Shown: in pieces, positions 1-12,539 of the stretch
Position numbering within the stretch: position 1 is the stretch's first letter
Layout: each line of letters begins with the position of its first letter
Source of the DNA: Xiphophorus maculatus
Taxonomy: Eukaryota; Chordata; Actinopteri; Cyprinodontiformes; Poeciliidae
Assembly: GCF_002775205.1 (NCBI RefSeq)
Contig: NC_036455.1
Location: 3,634,501 to 3,698,500, forward strand
Length of the DNA stretch: 64,000 bases
Direction of reading: 5' to 3'
The notes under the pieces: model-generated
Seen by the model: only the letters and a program-made list of their open reading frames with translations
Told to the model about the DNA's origin: nothing
The model's database searches: none
Made by a program: the position numbers and the translations under genes

Positions 1-272
1 CCGGAAGTGGGATTGGGATTAGACAGCTGGACTCCATAAGAGTCACCTTTCTCCCCATCTTTCAGAACGACATACGGCTGTCCAGAGATCCCCTGGACCC
101 TCACAGCCACTCCGTATTTGTTGGAAGGAGGCGTGGCGTTGCTGTTTGCTCTGGATTTTTCGAGTGGGACCCCGCCTGTGTCATGGAGGTCTTTGATGAA
201 GCGGATCTGAACGCCGTAATCCAACTGCGCCTTCCGGTCAGTGGAAGGAGTTCCCATTGTCGCTTCCTATTT
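1..272 (-). CDS. cgn: Cingulin, first coding exon (partial; continues beyond the left edge)
   Basis: Cingulin is a cytoplasmic tight-junction plaque protein that binds ZO-1 and actomyosin and influences RhoA signalling. Only its N-terminal 86 or so codons are here. Translation starts at the ATG at 257 (minus) and stays open to base 1. The peptide contains DYGVQIRFIKD, the conserved N-terminal region that holds the ZO-1 interaction motif in vertebrate cingulin, and then KYGVAVRVQGISGQPYVVL, which matches human CGN closely. The paralogue paracingulin (CGNL1) has EYGVHLRL and SYGVSIRVQGIDG at these places, so cingulin is the better fit. A splice acceptor (TTGCTCAG) puts the exon start near 272, leaving about 15 bases of 5' UTR before the ATG. 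Upstream non-coding exon(s) must lie to the right, possibly in the CpG-rich block near 7.7 kb. The head, coiled-coil rod and tail are outside the window. Confidence 0.9.
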
Positions 273-2960
273 CTGAGCAACACATGGAGGAAGGCAAAAC
301 ATTTAAATTAAAAATGCAAATGCGGTGATCCAATGGGACGAACACAGAAGCTGCCATGCAACTGTTACATAAGACTCATTTCACAGGAAGTGCTCAAATC
401 TTCCAAAATAACGACTTTAATAACATCTGACATGGAAACAGAGGCAGGTAGAGCAGCCAAAGTATGAACTAGAGTAAAAGTAGAACTAGTTAAGAAATTA
501 CTCGATTAAAAAAAAATATATATTTGGTAAAAAGTACTGAGTGACTGATTAAAAGGTTCCATCATCAGACAGACCAAAATATAAATTTACATGGCAAATT
601 TGGTATTTTAAATATCAAAGTGAAAATAATTCATAACATAATTACAAAATGACAAAATCAGGCAAAATGACAAATCAATTTATTTTAATATAAAACTCAT
701 GAAGCTTTAACATAAGCTGTAGAGTCGGTGTGTCTTTGTCTGGTGAACCTTTAGTTAAAACATGTTTGCTCTTCATTCAGTGAAGTTACTCACAGTGGGT
801 AGAGAATACATTTCACTAAAGTAAAATTATAAAGTGTAGGAAATATACTCATTAAAGTACTTTATTCCAAAATGTTACTCATGTAAATTTAACTGGTTTT
901 TAACCAATTCTGCATTTAAAAATCATGATTGCTATGTATTGCAAATTTTTGCTCAGGTCCCTCTTGAAAATGAGATCTAGACCTCAACGGGGTTTACCTG
1001 ATTAAATAAAGGAATGAAGAATGAATTCAGTTTAATCTATGAATGCCACTTTAATAAAGATTAAATTGTCTATTTATTGTTCTTTAATGTTACCCATCAT
1101 GGAAACAATATGTTTTTTCTTCAGTTGAACAAAAATAATCTGCTACTTGAATTGATTACATACACTTATTCTAACTGCAAAAAATACTTATTCCTTTTAA
1201 AAAAGTTTAAAAAACATATTGAACGTAGCTTTCCTATATACAATGTGAATAAAATAATTCAAAAGATTAATATATACATGTATATATTCTTTAAAAACAA
1301 ACTAAAAAAACACTAAATAGATAGTAACATCAATGACAAACTAGAGAAAAATATGGAAATGTACCTAATTTTAAAAAACACTTAATTATTTTATGCTAAA
1401 CGTTTACAACTGCTATAATTATAGTACCACTGACTTAAAAACCTTTTAAAAAACTGCTTTGTTGAACAAAAATCACAGAATTTCCTCACTTCTTCCACTC
1501 AGTGCATTTTTGTTTTTTCAAAATAAAAACATTTCCTATGAAAAGCTTTGCTTTTGTTACAGTTTAACTGTAACATTTTAGGTATAAGTGAAAATAAGAT
1601 TTGACGTTTAAAATATTGTTTTTAAACAAAAACAGCTCGATTTTAACATTGGATGAAAGTGAACAATTTTAATTTGAACAAATGTTATATAAATATGTTT
1701 TATTTTTAGAATATCAAAGCCTATATTTCTGGAAAATAAACAATAAATGAGTCTGTTTATTCATTTATTTAAATATATTTTCAAATATTTGTCCACCTTT
1801 TCAGAGAACGTGCAGCCTTTCCCTCATATTTTCAGTTTCCTGTTTCTCGTTCCTTTGCGGAGTCATTTTGACTCGGCTAAAATGTCCAGCTAATGGTAAA
1901 TCCTGATAAACTCGTCATCTTGTCTCGCTGCTCCTCAGGTTAAATTCCTTCTCAACTAGAATGTTTTCTATTCATAACATGCCAAATATGCCAATAAGAA
2001 GCTCTTTGTGCAGGATGACTTTACCTGAGGGGTGTGGACGGACATACGGGAAGACAAGACAGGACAGACTTCAAATGAAAACTAAAATATGGCGCGTTTT
2101 ATTTCAGTTCATAATAGGGAACTTTTTGAAAAATTAAGCAGCTAATAGTGTTTTTGTTGTTTTTTTTGTGTGTTTTTTTTTACCTCTGGGAAACAAAACA
2201 ACAAGTTACATCAGCAAATAAAGCCTCAGCTCTAAGTGTTGGGTGTTTTCCACGAAACTTATCAACTTTCAATACAGTGAGAAAGGAATATTCTCCCAGT
2301 CAGTTTAAGAGGTCGTGAAGAGTGCTTTCAGCTTGTGAGAGGAAACGTGTGACGTCTCAGGAGAGGCTTTTATGAAATCTGAGCGGAAAAAAATGAAAAC
2401 ATCTAGTGTTAAATCAGTTTGTGATTGAATATTAAAAATTTATAGGAGACACTCTGGATTACAAAATGGGGACATGTGGTTTCAAAGGCAGAAAAAATTG
2501 CTTTGCTTTATGGGACATGCTATATGGACGATTAAATGGCAATTAAAAGGCAAAAAACTAGGAATTCATGAGGAGTTTCTCTTAGGTAAACCATTTTTGA
2601 ATGTTGTTTTGTACATCAGGGATAGAGAAATATACCTACCATCTCTATTTTCTAGGAAACTTGATATTTTTCCACTTGTAATTTCACAAAGGAAGAAAGG
2701 CGTTGGATGGGTTGCATTTTAAAAAAAAGAAATAAAACCATGTTCTGTGAAAGGTAATACCAATTATATATTCTTGGAGTGAAATATTACAGCTTTGATT
2801 TTATTATCCCTTAAATGTTAAATACGTTTCTAGACAGCAGAAAGAAACTGGAGCCTCTAATTAATACCCCAAACTTCAGCATCTTGTTGCTCTTTGTGAG
2901 CCTCTCAAACCATTTTTTTTTTTTTTTGCATCAAACTTGAATCAGATTTTAAAACAGATA

Positions 2961-3349
2961 CAGTACAGACCAAAAGTTTGGACACACCTTTCTAATTCAA
3001 TGGGTTTTCTTTATTTTCATGACTATTTATAAGGCAAAAAATCCCACTTATTAACCTGACAGGACACACCTATGAAGTGAAAACCATTTCAGGTGACGAC
3101 CTCTTGAAGCTCATCAAGAAAATGCAGAGTGTGTGCAAAGCAGTAATCACAGCAAAAGGTTGCTACTTTGAAGAAACTAGAATATAAGGGGTATTTTCAG
3201 TTGTTTTACACTTTGTTGTTTAGTGCATATTTCCACATGTGTTATTCATAGTTTTGATGCCTTCAATGTGAATCTACAATGTCAATAGTCATGAAAATAA
3301 AGAAAACTCATTGAATTAAAAGGTGTGTCCAAACTTTTGGTCTGTACTG
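2961..3349 (+). mobile_element. Internally deleted Tc1/mariner transposon (389 bp)
   Basis: The element begins CAGTACAGACC and ends GGTCTGTACTG, inverted repeats about 30 bp long, and is flanked by TA on both sides (2959-2960 and 3350-3351), the usual Tc1 target duplication. The inside keeps the last part of a transposase frame: about 3087-3187 reads GDDLLKLIKKMQSVCKAV and, a few residues on, ends GCYFEETRI plus a stop, which matches the C-terminus of fish Tc1 transposases. The front of the transposase is missing, so this is a non-autonomous deletion derivative. It is fairly young, given how well the ends agree. Confidence 0.88.
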
Positions 3350-3884
3350 TACATCCAGTTTTTCTTTTTGTGCACCAATCCTGATCAATCTACTCCCAGC
3401 CAAGCATCTAAAATGACCCAAAAACGTATCTCTAACAAAGAACTTTTCATTATTCTTCCTCTGTTTTCGGTTAACCCCTTAGCCAGCTCTGTCAGCGGTT
3501 ATATTTGCAGCATACTCTGCACATGGCCACCTAATATTTTGAGAGATGAAAATGAGTCGGCTAGTCCTCCTGTGATTGTTCTGGCTCTGTGGAGCATTAA
3601 ACGCTACGGGGTTATGTCAGGAATGGGCCTCCCCTTCCCAAGCTTCAGAGCGGAGCCAATCAGCCGTAGACTGTTTACTCTGAGCCGGACTCACACTAGC
3701 ACAGACACTGCATGGTTGTGCACATAGACATACAAGATGTTTTTATTAATATAGTTAAAGCTTGGAAAGGTATTCACACCTCTTCAACATTTTTAGCTGA
3801 AATTCAAACTGCAAACCTACAAAGGCACGGCTGTCCAGAGCATTAAACATAGAAGCAGCCGAGAAAACTTTGACTCTGGCTAAA

Positions 3885-4455
3885 ATCTGGTTTTTTGGGG
3901 GTTTTTTGCTCATATGCGACATATATCCTGCTTTTTCTTGGCAGTCTGAACGGCCTACTTCCGATCATTTCACCCCCTAAAAATTCTGACCTACGCTACT
4001 TCCGTATGTGGAACTAAATCGGATACATATCAGATTGTTTTCAAAGTGTCTGCAGTCTGAATACTGCATCTTTTATGTAACTGATGTGAGACACTCGTCA
4101 TAATTCTGCACCCGGAGAAGCCATACACGGTAAATCTGGACGTAAACAACGACTTTAAAATTGTAATTATCAAAGAGGTCTGCGTCACTCAAACGCATCA
4201 CATCACAATCCCACCACTTCTGGCTCTGACTACACATCTAAACACACTTCTCCAAACAGAAGCTGCAGATCAATGCTCCACTATAGGCCATTGCTAATAA
4301 TTTTCTTCTTGCTGTTTTGATTTTGTGACAATACAGTCAGCTCTAATGGCTACATGAACTTTAAAATCAATACATAAACAGTTCCATCCATTACTACTTC
4401 AGTAAAGTGTGGCATCAACATTATTCTTCTGTGCATGCCGGTCACTTTGGGGATG
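3885..4455 (+). repeat. Interspersed repeat, copy 1 of 2 (partner at 49315-50025)
   Basis: This segment aligns by eye over most of its length with 49351-49925. Shared strings in the same order include GGTAAATCTGGACGTAAAC, CATCACATCACAATCCCACC, CAATGCTCCAC, AACTTTAAAATC and CACTTTGGGG. The copies differ at many positions, so they are old. Copy 2 still has terminal inverted repeats; the ends of copy 1 appear eroded or replaced. No protein is encoded. It is most likely a non-autonomous DNA transposon. Confidence 0.7.
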
Positions 4456-4700
4456 TAATCCTCAACGTTTTACACTCACTGCTGAAAATGGGTGCAAACA
4501 GATCTGCAATTGTATAACTGTATATCTTTGAGAAGCAGAAGTGGAGCCTCCTGCACAACCAACCAGAATGCTGCAAGTGATTTCTGAATGACAAGTTAAC
4601 AACAAAATATTTGTCTTTTCCAGCAGCCATTGCATACAGTGGAAAAACCAACTAAGCTTGTGTTGCTAGGTTTCACTGGGGTTGCTAGGTAACGGTGTAG
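4456..4700 (-). repeat. Interspersed repeat, copy 1 of 2 (partner at about 62640-62990)
   Basis: On the minus strand this resembles the plus strand at 62640-62960. Both contain the GTTGCTAGGT(AAC) or GTTACCTAGCAAC motif, a stretch ending in GCAATGGCTGCTGGA or its relative, and a related open frame. The peptides share FRNHLxHSxWLCR, then FCFSKxY and LFAxIF. The repeat abuts the preceding repeat directly, suggesting one inserted next to or into the other. I do not recognise the family. Confidence 0.6.
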
Positions 4701-7549
4701 TGTGACTCTACAATCTGGAGGTTTTAGAAACGGGTCATTTTCCAGACACCAAAAATATTAACTTATTGCCAAAAGATGACTGCATGGTTTTTCTAACGGC
4801 TTGGACCGTTTTTAGAAACAGTAGAGATGAAAATGGAAGAATAAACACAAGCAAAATAAAAATTTTGAATAATAGATCTTCTTTAACAAGGCCCTCTATG
4901 ATCAAATTACTATTAGCGAAGTCATATTTCCTCATAAAAGGGCACATTTCTCTGGCATGCATAGATCTTGCTCATGTTCCACCCTTCTCCAAGTGTCCTT
5001 CGTTTTCTACAAACTCTTTCAGGAATTAAACTGTAACTCTGGTTATAGAATAACACACAGAACCTCCCATTGGCAATCAGGTTAGGTCTACCTGATCAAA
5101 GTCAGACTTTGTCTTTACCAAAAACATTCTTAGGATTCCAGACGTTCTCCCCTTCAGCACTGCGCGTGGTTTGCATTTGTATAATAGGGAGAGATTAAGA
5201 GTGGAACTGGAAAAGTGGGCCAGAAGCAGCAACTGTAAGCAGCAACTTTAAGGTCCACGCATGAGGAGAACTGTGAACGCCAAGAGAGGAAACCACAAAC
5301 GAACAAAAGGGAAATCATTTAAATGTCTGTGACAGCTCCAGCGGCTGCTCTCAGGGAAACTCCAGAGAAGTTAATATATTCCTTAAGTAAATAAACATTT
5401 GAACAAAGGCTGGGCTGTTATTCAGCCAGCGGTAGCTGTGCACCTCTGGGTGACAACGGCGTTGCGTTTCTCCGACTCGTCACGAGGACGAGCCGAGTCA
5501 ACAGAGACAGGAATGTCACCAAACTGGCCAATCAGCCGCCACTCGTCCTCACCGTCCAACCGGATCGTCTCATTTTAATGCTCACTCCTCATTAGTTTTT
5601 ACACTTTCACTACCAACCTTTAGCTTGGATGTGCTGTTAATTTATTTATTTACATTTTTATGACGTTGTCTTTCATTTTTGTGTTGCTTTACCTAAACAA
5701 GAGTGCCTCAAATTTCATTGGACTGTGAATAGAAACAAAAAAAGTTGTTTCTATTTTAAACAAAATTCTTGTTCTATATGACTTTATATGTTAGTGACAT
5801 CATATGTGAAGAAAATAATATTTTAACAAACATAAGAAGAAATTCAAACATTTTTATATCATGTAGGAAAACATCAGTTTTATTGGTTATTTATTTGAAA
5901 AATATTATGAATAGCAGAAAAAAAACTATATTTGTAATTAAGATATAGGTTTGTTTAAATATAAAATGACTAGTGTAAAGTTCAGCTCATAGCCTTTATT
6001 AACTAAATTAAAAAGGTAAACAATTTGTGGCATTTTTGATGATTCTAGCTTGCAAGAAATTTTCAGAAAATTAAAGTATTACATGAAAGCACTTAAATTT
6101 TTTTTTCCTGATACACATATGTTGCTTCAGGGCCATGTTGGCTCTGTAATACCACAGAAAAGTCATGAAACATGAACTACTGCTGTCATGTTCTTTATGT
6201 TTGAGGTTTCAAAAGCAGCTTTATTTGACATGTTATTTGAGGCATCAACTTGTTTTATAAAGTATAAATTCAGCAAAGCCATCTACAATGATATTTTAGT
6301 GAATTTCATGCTTCCTTCCATTGACCAGCTTTATGAAAATGCCAACTTCCTTTTCCAGCAGGAAATGACATCTGCTCGCGTTGCCAAAGGTACTAAACTC
6401 ACCTGATATAGAATTTATGCCATTTTCCTCTTGGTGTTGCCAAGAGGAAGAAGAGACACCAGACTCAGCAATGCCACCATCAATGCCACTGACTGCTAAT
6501 CGCCACCATGCTACGCTGCATAGATCCATAAATTCACGCAAAAGGAGCCATGACCGAGTATCGAGTGCACCAACTGTACGCTACTGTTCTTAAAAATCCC
6601 TGATGCGTGTCCACTTTGTCATCACATCTTTTCCTTCCACTCAACACTCCTGTATTATGCTTCGATTCGTTACTCTTAACAGAAAGCTTCTTTATCCGCA
6701 ACCTGTAGCGGTTTACCATCCTTCTGGGAAGTGTCAGTAACTATCGACTAGACTATGAAATAGGAAGCCTTTGTTGTTTGTTGTGTAGTTCATAACAAGC
6801 TCACAACATTTCTGTATTAAATAAACAGAGAAACTGAATTTTAGTGCTTCGTTATCTATAAGTTGCAAGAAATATAATATTTGAAGTACTGTATGTCCTT
6901 TTGTATGTAATCAATGTCTATAAAATGTGAGCTTAATTTATATAAATGAATTAGAGAAACTTATATTCTTATTTATTGTAAGTATAAAACATTAACATAA
7001 GAAATAAAAAAGTAATTTAATTAGAATATTACAGTGTGGCTACATTGATTAATACTTTTTAGTTTTAAAAAGGAAGTCCTGACAGGGTGTACTAATTAGC
7101 TGGTTGCTGTCCTGATCATTAGCATTTAAACTTGAATAAATAATTTACACATAATACTAAAAATATCTCCGTTTTTGTACGATTAACACTGATGTATTGC
7201 TCATAAAAAAAGAAATAAACACTTGTAAATCTGACTTGTGAGAACCCCTGTTGGCTCTGTGCAGCCGCTTGTTTCGCTTATGCTCCCGTCTGCCTTACAA
7301 GAAGACGACACTAAAAGTCCTGCATGTGTTTACCAAATGAAAGAGCTTTAAGTGTCGCTTCAGGGACACACTTACAGCTATTTCTGGAGCCAACTCTGAC
7401 AAAAACAATATTACATACTTACTACAAAACAAAACCCTGTCAAATCGGATTTACGCATCAATTAGTCCAAAACGGCCTATATTGTAATTTAAACACGGAT
7501 GCCGCAGACTGCAACAGCACCTGTGTGCTTCTGCGTTAATTGCGTCACA

Positions 7550-8250
7550 CCCACCCATCCGGTCAGTCAGTATCGGTGCGCGTCGAAACCTCCCGGCTGT
7601 TTACATCTGAACTCAGTTGTTGTTGCTCGGAGTTGTAAAATCGGGCGAAATGAACAGCAGCCCCACCAATGAGACGCCGCCGCCGCATCCTACGTGAGGC
7701 GTTCACCTGCTGTAACAGCCCCGCATATCCTCTTTACGCGGCGCAGACAGATCCGATTAAAAGAAGAGGGGATAGTGAGCGCAACAAACCAACAAACCCC
7801 CCACGAAGGCGGACGACAAAAGCTGGTCCCCCCGCCTGCCCTCCCCTCCTGCGATCATTTCCATGAGCAGAAAAGCCACAGGTGGATCCCCCTTTTGATC
7901 CAAATGCTGGGAAATGCCCGCTCTGCCCAACAGACCGCATTACTCACACTTTATTTCCAACTCAAAGTAAATAAGAAGCTGCTGAGTAAGTGTTACTGCA
8001 CCTGCAGTGATGGTTCAGTTCTCGGGCTCTTCCTCGGCATGTATAAAATCAACAGCAAGTCCACGCAGCGCTAAGATGGGGAGATGTTATTCCACGGGCC
8101 GAGGGCATTGGGGAAAATTACCCCCACTACCAGAAGAACCTGTTGCCAGCACGTCCGACGGACCGTCCTCCCGCCTCGGCGGCGATTCCATTGGTGGGGA
8201 GCAGCTGAAAGGGGCGGGGCTTCATTGCGCACTGACTTTCATCTCTCCTG
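7550..8250 (-). promoter_or_regulatory. CpG-rich block, candidate cgn promoter and 5' exon
   Basis: This block is much richer in G, C and CpG than the sequence on either side (for example GGTGCGCGTCG, ACGCCGCCGCCGCATCC, CCCGCCTCGGCGGCG and GGGGCGGGGC, an Sp1-type box). No open frame here resembles a known protein. On the minus strand CAG/GTGAAC at 7707/7706 is a usable splice donor that could join the 5' UTR exon to the cgn coding exon at 272. CpG islands usually mark promoters. Assignment to cgn rests on orientation and on the absence of another gene between it and 272. A plus-strand promoter is not excluded. Confidence 0.45.
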
Positions 8251-8407
8251 CTGCACTTTAAAACACAATGCAGCCACTGTGTGACCCACTTCAGCTGTGT
8301 AATCAATGAGAAACGCTTTGCATGGCGGTATTATCTATAACAGCAGAACCAGTGGGGAAAAGAACCATAATTTGCTGCTACTTAAGATTACACTGGACTC
8401 TAACTTT

Positions 8408-8781
8408 AGTGATTAGGGAAAGTATTCACTCCCCGTGAGCTGTTTCATGTTTCTTCAGACCACAACCACAAACCTTTAGACATTTTATTAGGATTTTATG
8501 AAATAAACTAAAAAATAGTAGTGAATAAGTTTAAAAGTGGCAATAAAGTCATACATGATGTTCAAAATGTTCTGAATAGTGTGGTGTGCTTTTTGCTCTG
8601 GACTCCTTAATAAAATCCAACTGACTTTAAGAAGTCACCCAACATTATGGTAATGTTAGTGAACAAACACGATCATAAAAACAAGAAAAACAGAAGACAA
8701 GTCTGTAAGAAAACTGTGGAGAAACTTAAGTTAGGTGGAAGCTATAAAACGACGTTCAAGACGATCTCAAAATTTCTAACA
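8408..8781 (+). mobile_element. Tc1 transposon fossil, left part with the start of the transposase
   Basis: The segment opens with GAAAGTATTCACTCCCC and ACAACCACAAACC, a terminal region typical of fish Tc1 elements, and then AGGATTTTATG. Further in, about 8660-8780 translates to HDHKNKKNRRQVCKKTVEKL and onward to GSYKTTFKTISKFL. This resembles the N-terminal helix-turn-helix start of Tc1 transposases. The rest of the transposase is absent. The copy is degraded and is followed directly by the two fold-backs at 8784-8916. Confidence 0.65.
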
Positions 8782-8783
8782 TA

Positions 8784-8861
8784 CAGTTCAGACCAAAAGT
8801 TTGGACACACCTTCTCATTGAATTCAATGAGAAAGTGTGTCCAAACTTTTGGTCTGTATTG
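8784..8861. mobile_element. Miniature Tc1 fold-back 1 (78 bp, near-perfect palindrome)
   Basis: This unit is two copies of the CAGACCAAAAGTTTGGACACAC type terminal repeat in inverted orientation around TTGAATTCAA. It begins TA-CAGTTCAGACC and ends GGTCTGTATTG. The terminal sequence is that of the Tc1 element at 2961-3349 in this window. It has no internal coding sequence, so it amounts to two terminal repeats joined head to head. Confidence 0.85.
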
Positions 8862-8865
8862 ACTA

Positions 8866-8916
8866 CAGACCAAAAGTTTGGACACACAGTTGTGTCCAAA
8901 CTTTTGGTCTGTACTG
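8866..8916. mobile_element. Miniature Tc1 fold-back 2 (51 bp palindrome)
   Basis: Four bases after the first fold-back comes a second, shorter one. It runs from CAGACCAAAAGTTTGGACAC through a centre of ACAGTTGTG to GGTCTGTACTG and is followed by TA. The same terminal repeat is used, with almost nothing left between the arms. The two units in tandem give four copies of the terminal repeat within 133 bases. Confidence 0.85.
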
Positions 8917-11625
8917 TATCTCCAAATGAATTAGTGATTTCTTGAACATTATTTAATCGATCTGGATTTTGTGTTTCAGATATTCCAAACTAAAATTTCA
9001 ATGAAAAAAAAGAAACTTTATTTTGTTGAAAATATAACATCTTCAGCTTGTGCTGACGGTTGGCATTTCTAGCTTTTCAAAGCAGTTTTTAAGTCCAATT
9101 TGTGTGCTGGCAGAGAATAAATAAGAAATTATTTGCCCACTTCTGCAGTCTTCAATTTGACGAAGTTTGCGTTCTCCGCATATTCCATGCTGCTGAGCAT
9201 TTTCTGACATTATGCAGGAAATCCAGACATCTGAAAATGTAATTTTGACTCATCATAATTGAGATATTGTATTGAATTGTAATTACAGATTTGACACTTA
9301 AAATAACAAATCTGCTGATGTCATTTGAGATATCTTGGAGAAATGTTGACTCGTCAAAACGTAAGACATCTTTAATTTTTGTTCACAATGTATGCAGACA
9401 TTTTAAGGGTAGTCAAAATGTAGTAAGGTCTAGTCAAAGATCCAGTTTTAGATATCTGAAATGTAATTACAGATAGTCAAATGAAAGCGATTTTATGTTA
9501 AAATGGCCTGCCATACTGCCTTTAAAGGAACACGGTTTTGGTGAAAATGGTCGACCAGTTAAAACTAACTCCGTTCCATCTCAAAGGAGGAAATTGAATA
9601 GGATGTGCTACTTGATGCGCTCAGTGACCAGGCCAAGTAAAACAATGTATTTGTTGTTATTTTTAATTCATGCTTTCATTTTCACATTTTCCAAGGGGTG
9701 TTTTATGGTAGCGTGTTACATAATGTGATCAAAAGTTAAATGCAGTCATGTTGCATTTTGACTTCCATGCGCCTGTTAAATCACTAGGTATCCAGTTTTA
9801 CTGCAATTTCAAAAAATCTCAATATGATGTTTCTTTTCATAGTGGTAGGACTTGATATGAAAAACTGAGTTACTGCTCTTACTGTTCAATATTAGTGCAT
9901 TTACTATAAAAGCTGGACCAACGTCACGTATAAACAGGCATGGAAAATAAATGTAAAAAAATAAAAAATACCCTGAAATTGCAGCCAAATGTTGTATTTG
10001 TTTTAGACTGCTCTTAAGTTAAAGGATTAAAAATTAAATCTGATTAATCGATATAATTTAAAAGCAATTTGGCGACTGCTAATACCGAAGCACAAACAAA
10101 CTGGCCAACTTTCCCTTAATTAGCTGACTGTAAGAAAGCAAGTAATTTTTTTAATACTAAATCAACCAAAACTTAAGTTTCCACTTTGTTAAATGCTTTG
10201 CCCTTTATAGGAGAGTAATCTTGTAATTTCTTTATTTTCAACCTTCTTCCACAAAACTACAGCAGATTTATTTCTGCTTTCATGTTTAATGTTTGTGACT
10301 AAACAAAAGCTTACAAAAAATAAATCTGCTATAAAGTTAAATCTTCTGCATAACCTTCAAAATCAATGTCCAGGATAAAACAATATTTTATGTGACTGTG
10401 TATATAAAAAACAGACAAATAATTCAAATAAAAGTGATAAACCAGACTTGGACAACATAACAAAAAACTGTCTTTACTTCAGAGTTTAGTACCTCTCCTT
10501 TCCTCACCGCCTGTAGTACTCGCAGGTTCCACCAGGAGGCACCAGAGCAGAGCAAGAGTACAGCACAAATAGTACAAAACAAAAAGGGAACGACTGAGAG
10601 CATGAAAATAAAGGCAACTTGGACATGTAATAAAGAAAAATGACAAGAATTAGAGATAAACACCTTATACCGCAAGAAAAATGTAAAGATGGGTATTTCT
10701 CTTTAGTTATTTGGTCTACTTCAAGGTTTCCTGCAGTGAAGAATCCTGAAAATAAACGACAAGTTACTGCATTGGATCGCATGCATCTCCCTCCAATAGT
10801 TTCTGTCGAGGACTATGCACATTGTGATATGAGACATGATGTCACTACTTGCTATGCCAACACCATCCAAAAGCACTGGATTCACAATGTCATGAGTACT
10901 GCAGATAGAAAAAGAGAGAAAAAACCCCAAACAAACAAAAAAAAACGGCCGTATAAAAACCAAAACACCATGTATACAACCAAGACACGAAAACTCAACT
11001 CATCTTTTTTTTGTTCACTGGTTTGACTCTGCGACTTGTTCACAAGTGATGGGAACTCTAGACAAATATTTCTGTCAGTATATTTACAAGTTTGTATTTG
11101 TTTTTTGTTTATTTTCTTGGTGGTGAATCGTGGATCAGATCCCGACCTTATACTCCTTTGGATTAACCAGCAGTGGGTACAGAATGATGCAGTAAGTAGG
11201 GTTAAAGCATGTAAGGTTTAGCTTCCACAATACACTTAATACTGACATGTTTATACTGCCACACACTGACATATTGTTTTCAGTTTTTCCCCTTGCTTGC
11301 AGTAAAAGGCCAACAATGTGAAAGGGCAGTGCTGAACTGAAGCGTTTCAGTAGAAAACTAAGCTGCGAATTCATGGGACCTTTTCACAGGGTTCCTACAC
11401 ATTTATCTGGTAAAAGGTTTCCAAAGTTCCCAGTCCTTTAAGTTCACTTTCAGATACAAACACACAAAAAATCACTTAATTTATGGCAGATTTTTTTTTT
11501 CTTTTACCAGGTATCAGATAAGGAAGTTTCAAAAACCACACACTGACAGGAAGGACAGAAAAAAGGAAGAACGAAAGGAAAGATGGAACTAAAGACACAA
11601 GGAAGAAAGAATAAAAGAAAAAAAG

Positions 11626-12483
11626 AGCTGAGCGATCTTAAGATTAAAATCTCAGATTTTTATCATGCCAGACTAAATTATTTTATTTTAATTAATTCCC
11701 CCCCAGTTTTCTTTTCTGAAAAGAAATGACAAAAGAAATATCTTCAAGAAGTGGCTTTTATGTCATCGCTTCTGTAAACTGAACAACAGAGTATTAGGGC
11801 CAGGCTACGAGAATTTTTGTTTAATTATTAGAATAAAGTCATAATATTAGGAGAAAAAAAAGACTCAATTCTACCAGAAAAACATCTTAATATTACAAGG
11901 AAAAAGTTGTTTAAATGAGAAAACAGTTTAGTTATCAGGATCTGATGTGAATTCATGTGCTTCCTTATTTAAATATACACACGGTTTCAAAGTCCAGCTA
12001 TTGATAATTTGATGCTGATATGTTAAAATTTTAAGTTTTTCTATTAAGTATTATCTCTAAACCCTAAACCAAAGTATAACGTTAAAAGATGCTCAACATT
12101 CCTCATTTTAATTCAACTTTGTGTTGGAATTCTCAAGAAATAATACTTTAATCTCCTAATATTACAGCTTCTGGTAAATGTATTTATTTTTATCATAAAA
12201 ATAAACAATCTTACAAAATAATCAAAATAAATAATAATTTAGATTTTTAAAAACAATCTTAGCCTTGCCCTAATATTTTGTTGTAATATTCTTTTGAATA
12301 AATGTTTTAAAAGATAATTTTGCTTGAAATTCAAATTTTAAAATAAGTCTAAATTCAAATTTCGTTTGAATCTGTCAAACAAAGAAGCAACTTTGGGTTT
12401 CCTGAATCATGATTTTCCAAAAATGTAATCTTCAAAAATAAAAATTTGATTAATCAATAAAACCGATTTATCACCCAGTCCTA
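11626..12483 (+). repeat. Interspersed repeat, copy 1 of 2 (partner at about 16205-16820)
   Basis: It starts GAGCTGAGCGATCTTAAG and ends AACCGATTTATCACCCAGTCCT, so its ends are loosely inverted copies of GGGCTGGGCGATAAATCG. The 16.2-16.8 kb segment matches it in order: AAGTGGCTT(T/A)TAT, CAACAGAGTATTAG, AGTCATAATATTA, then a closing AATAAAACCGATT(T)AT. A related opening, GGGCTGGACGATATGGC, occurs twice at 23.88-24.0 kb. No protein is encoded. It is probably a non-autonomous DNA element common in fish. Confidence 0.6.
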
Positions 12484-12539
12484 CAAGAAAAGCAAAAAGC
12501 AGCACAGAATAGTGGAAAAAAGGAAGTGTATGTAGGAGT

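Larger units (their letters stand above)
273..7549. other. Probable cgn first intron: AT-rich, gene-free, with transposon remnants
   Basis: No convincing coding exon is visible in these 7.3 kb. The stretch is strongly AT-rich with short runs of A or T. It contains one miniature Tc1-type transposon (2961-3349), a roughly 570-bp interspersed repeat (about 3885-4455) and a second repeat (about 4456-4700); each is listed separately. Bases 6360-6730 are less AT-rich and look like an old repeat that I could not assign. If the CpG-rich block at 7.55-8.25 kb is the cgn promoter, this is intron 1; that is an inference. Confidence 0.5.

Noticed and set aside
7669-8284. Plus-strand frames in the CpG-rich block
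   Set aside because: Arg/Pro-rich frames are expected in GC-rich DNA; no domain or splice continuity.
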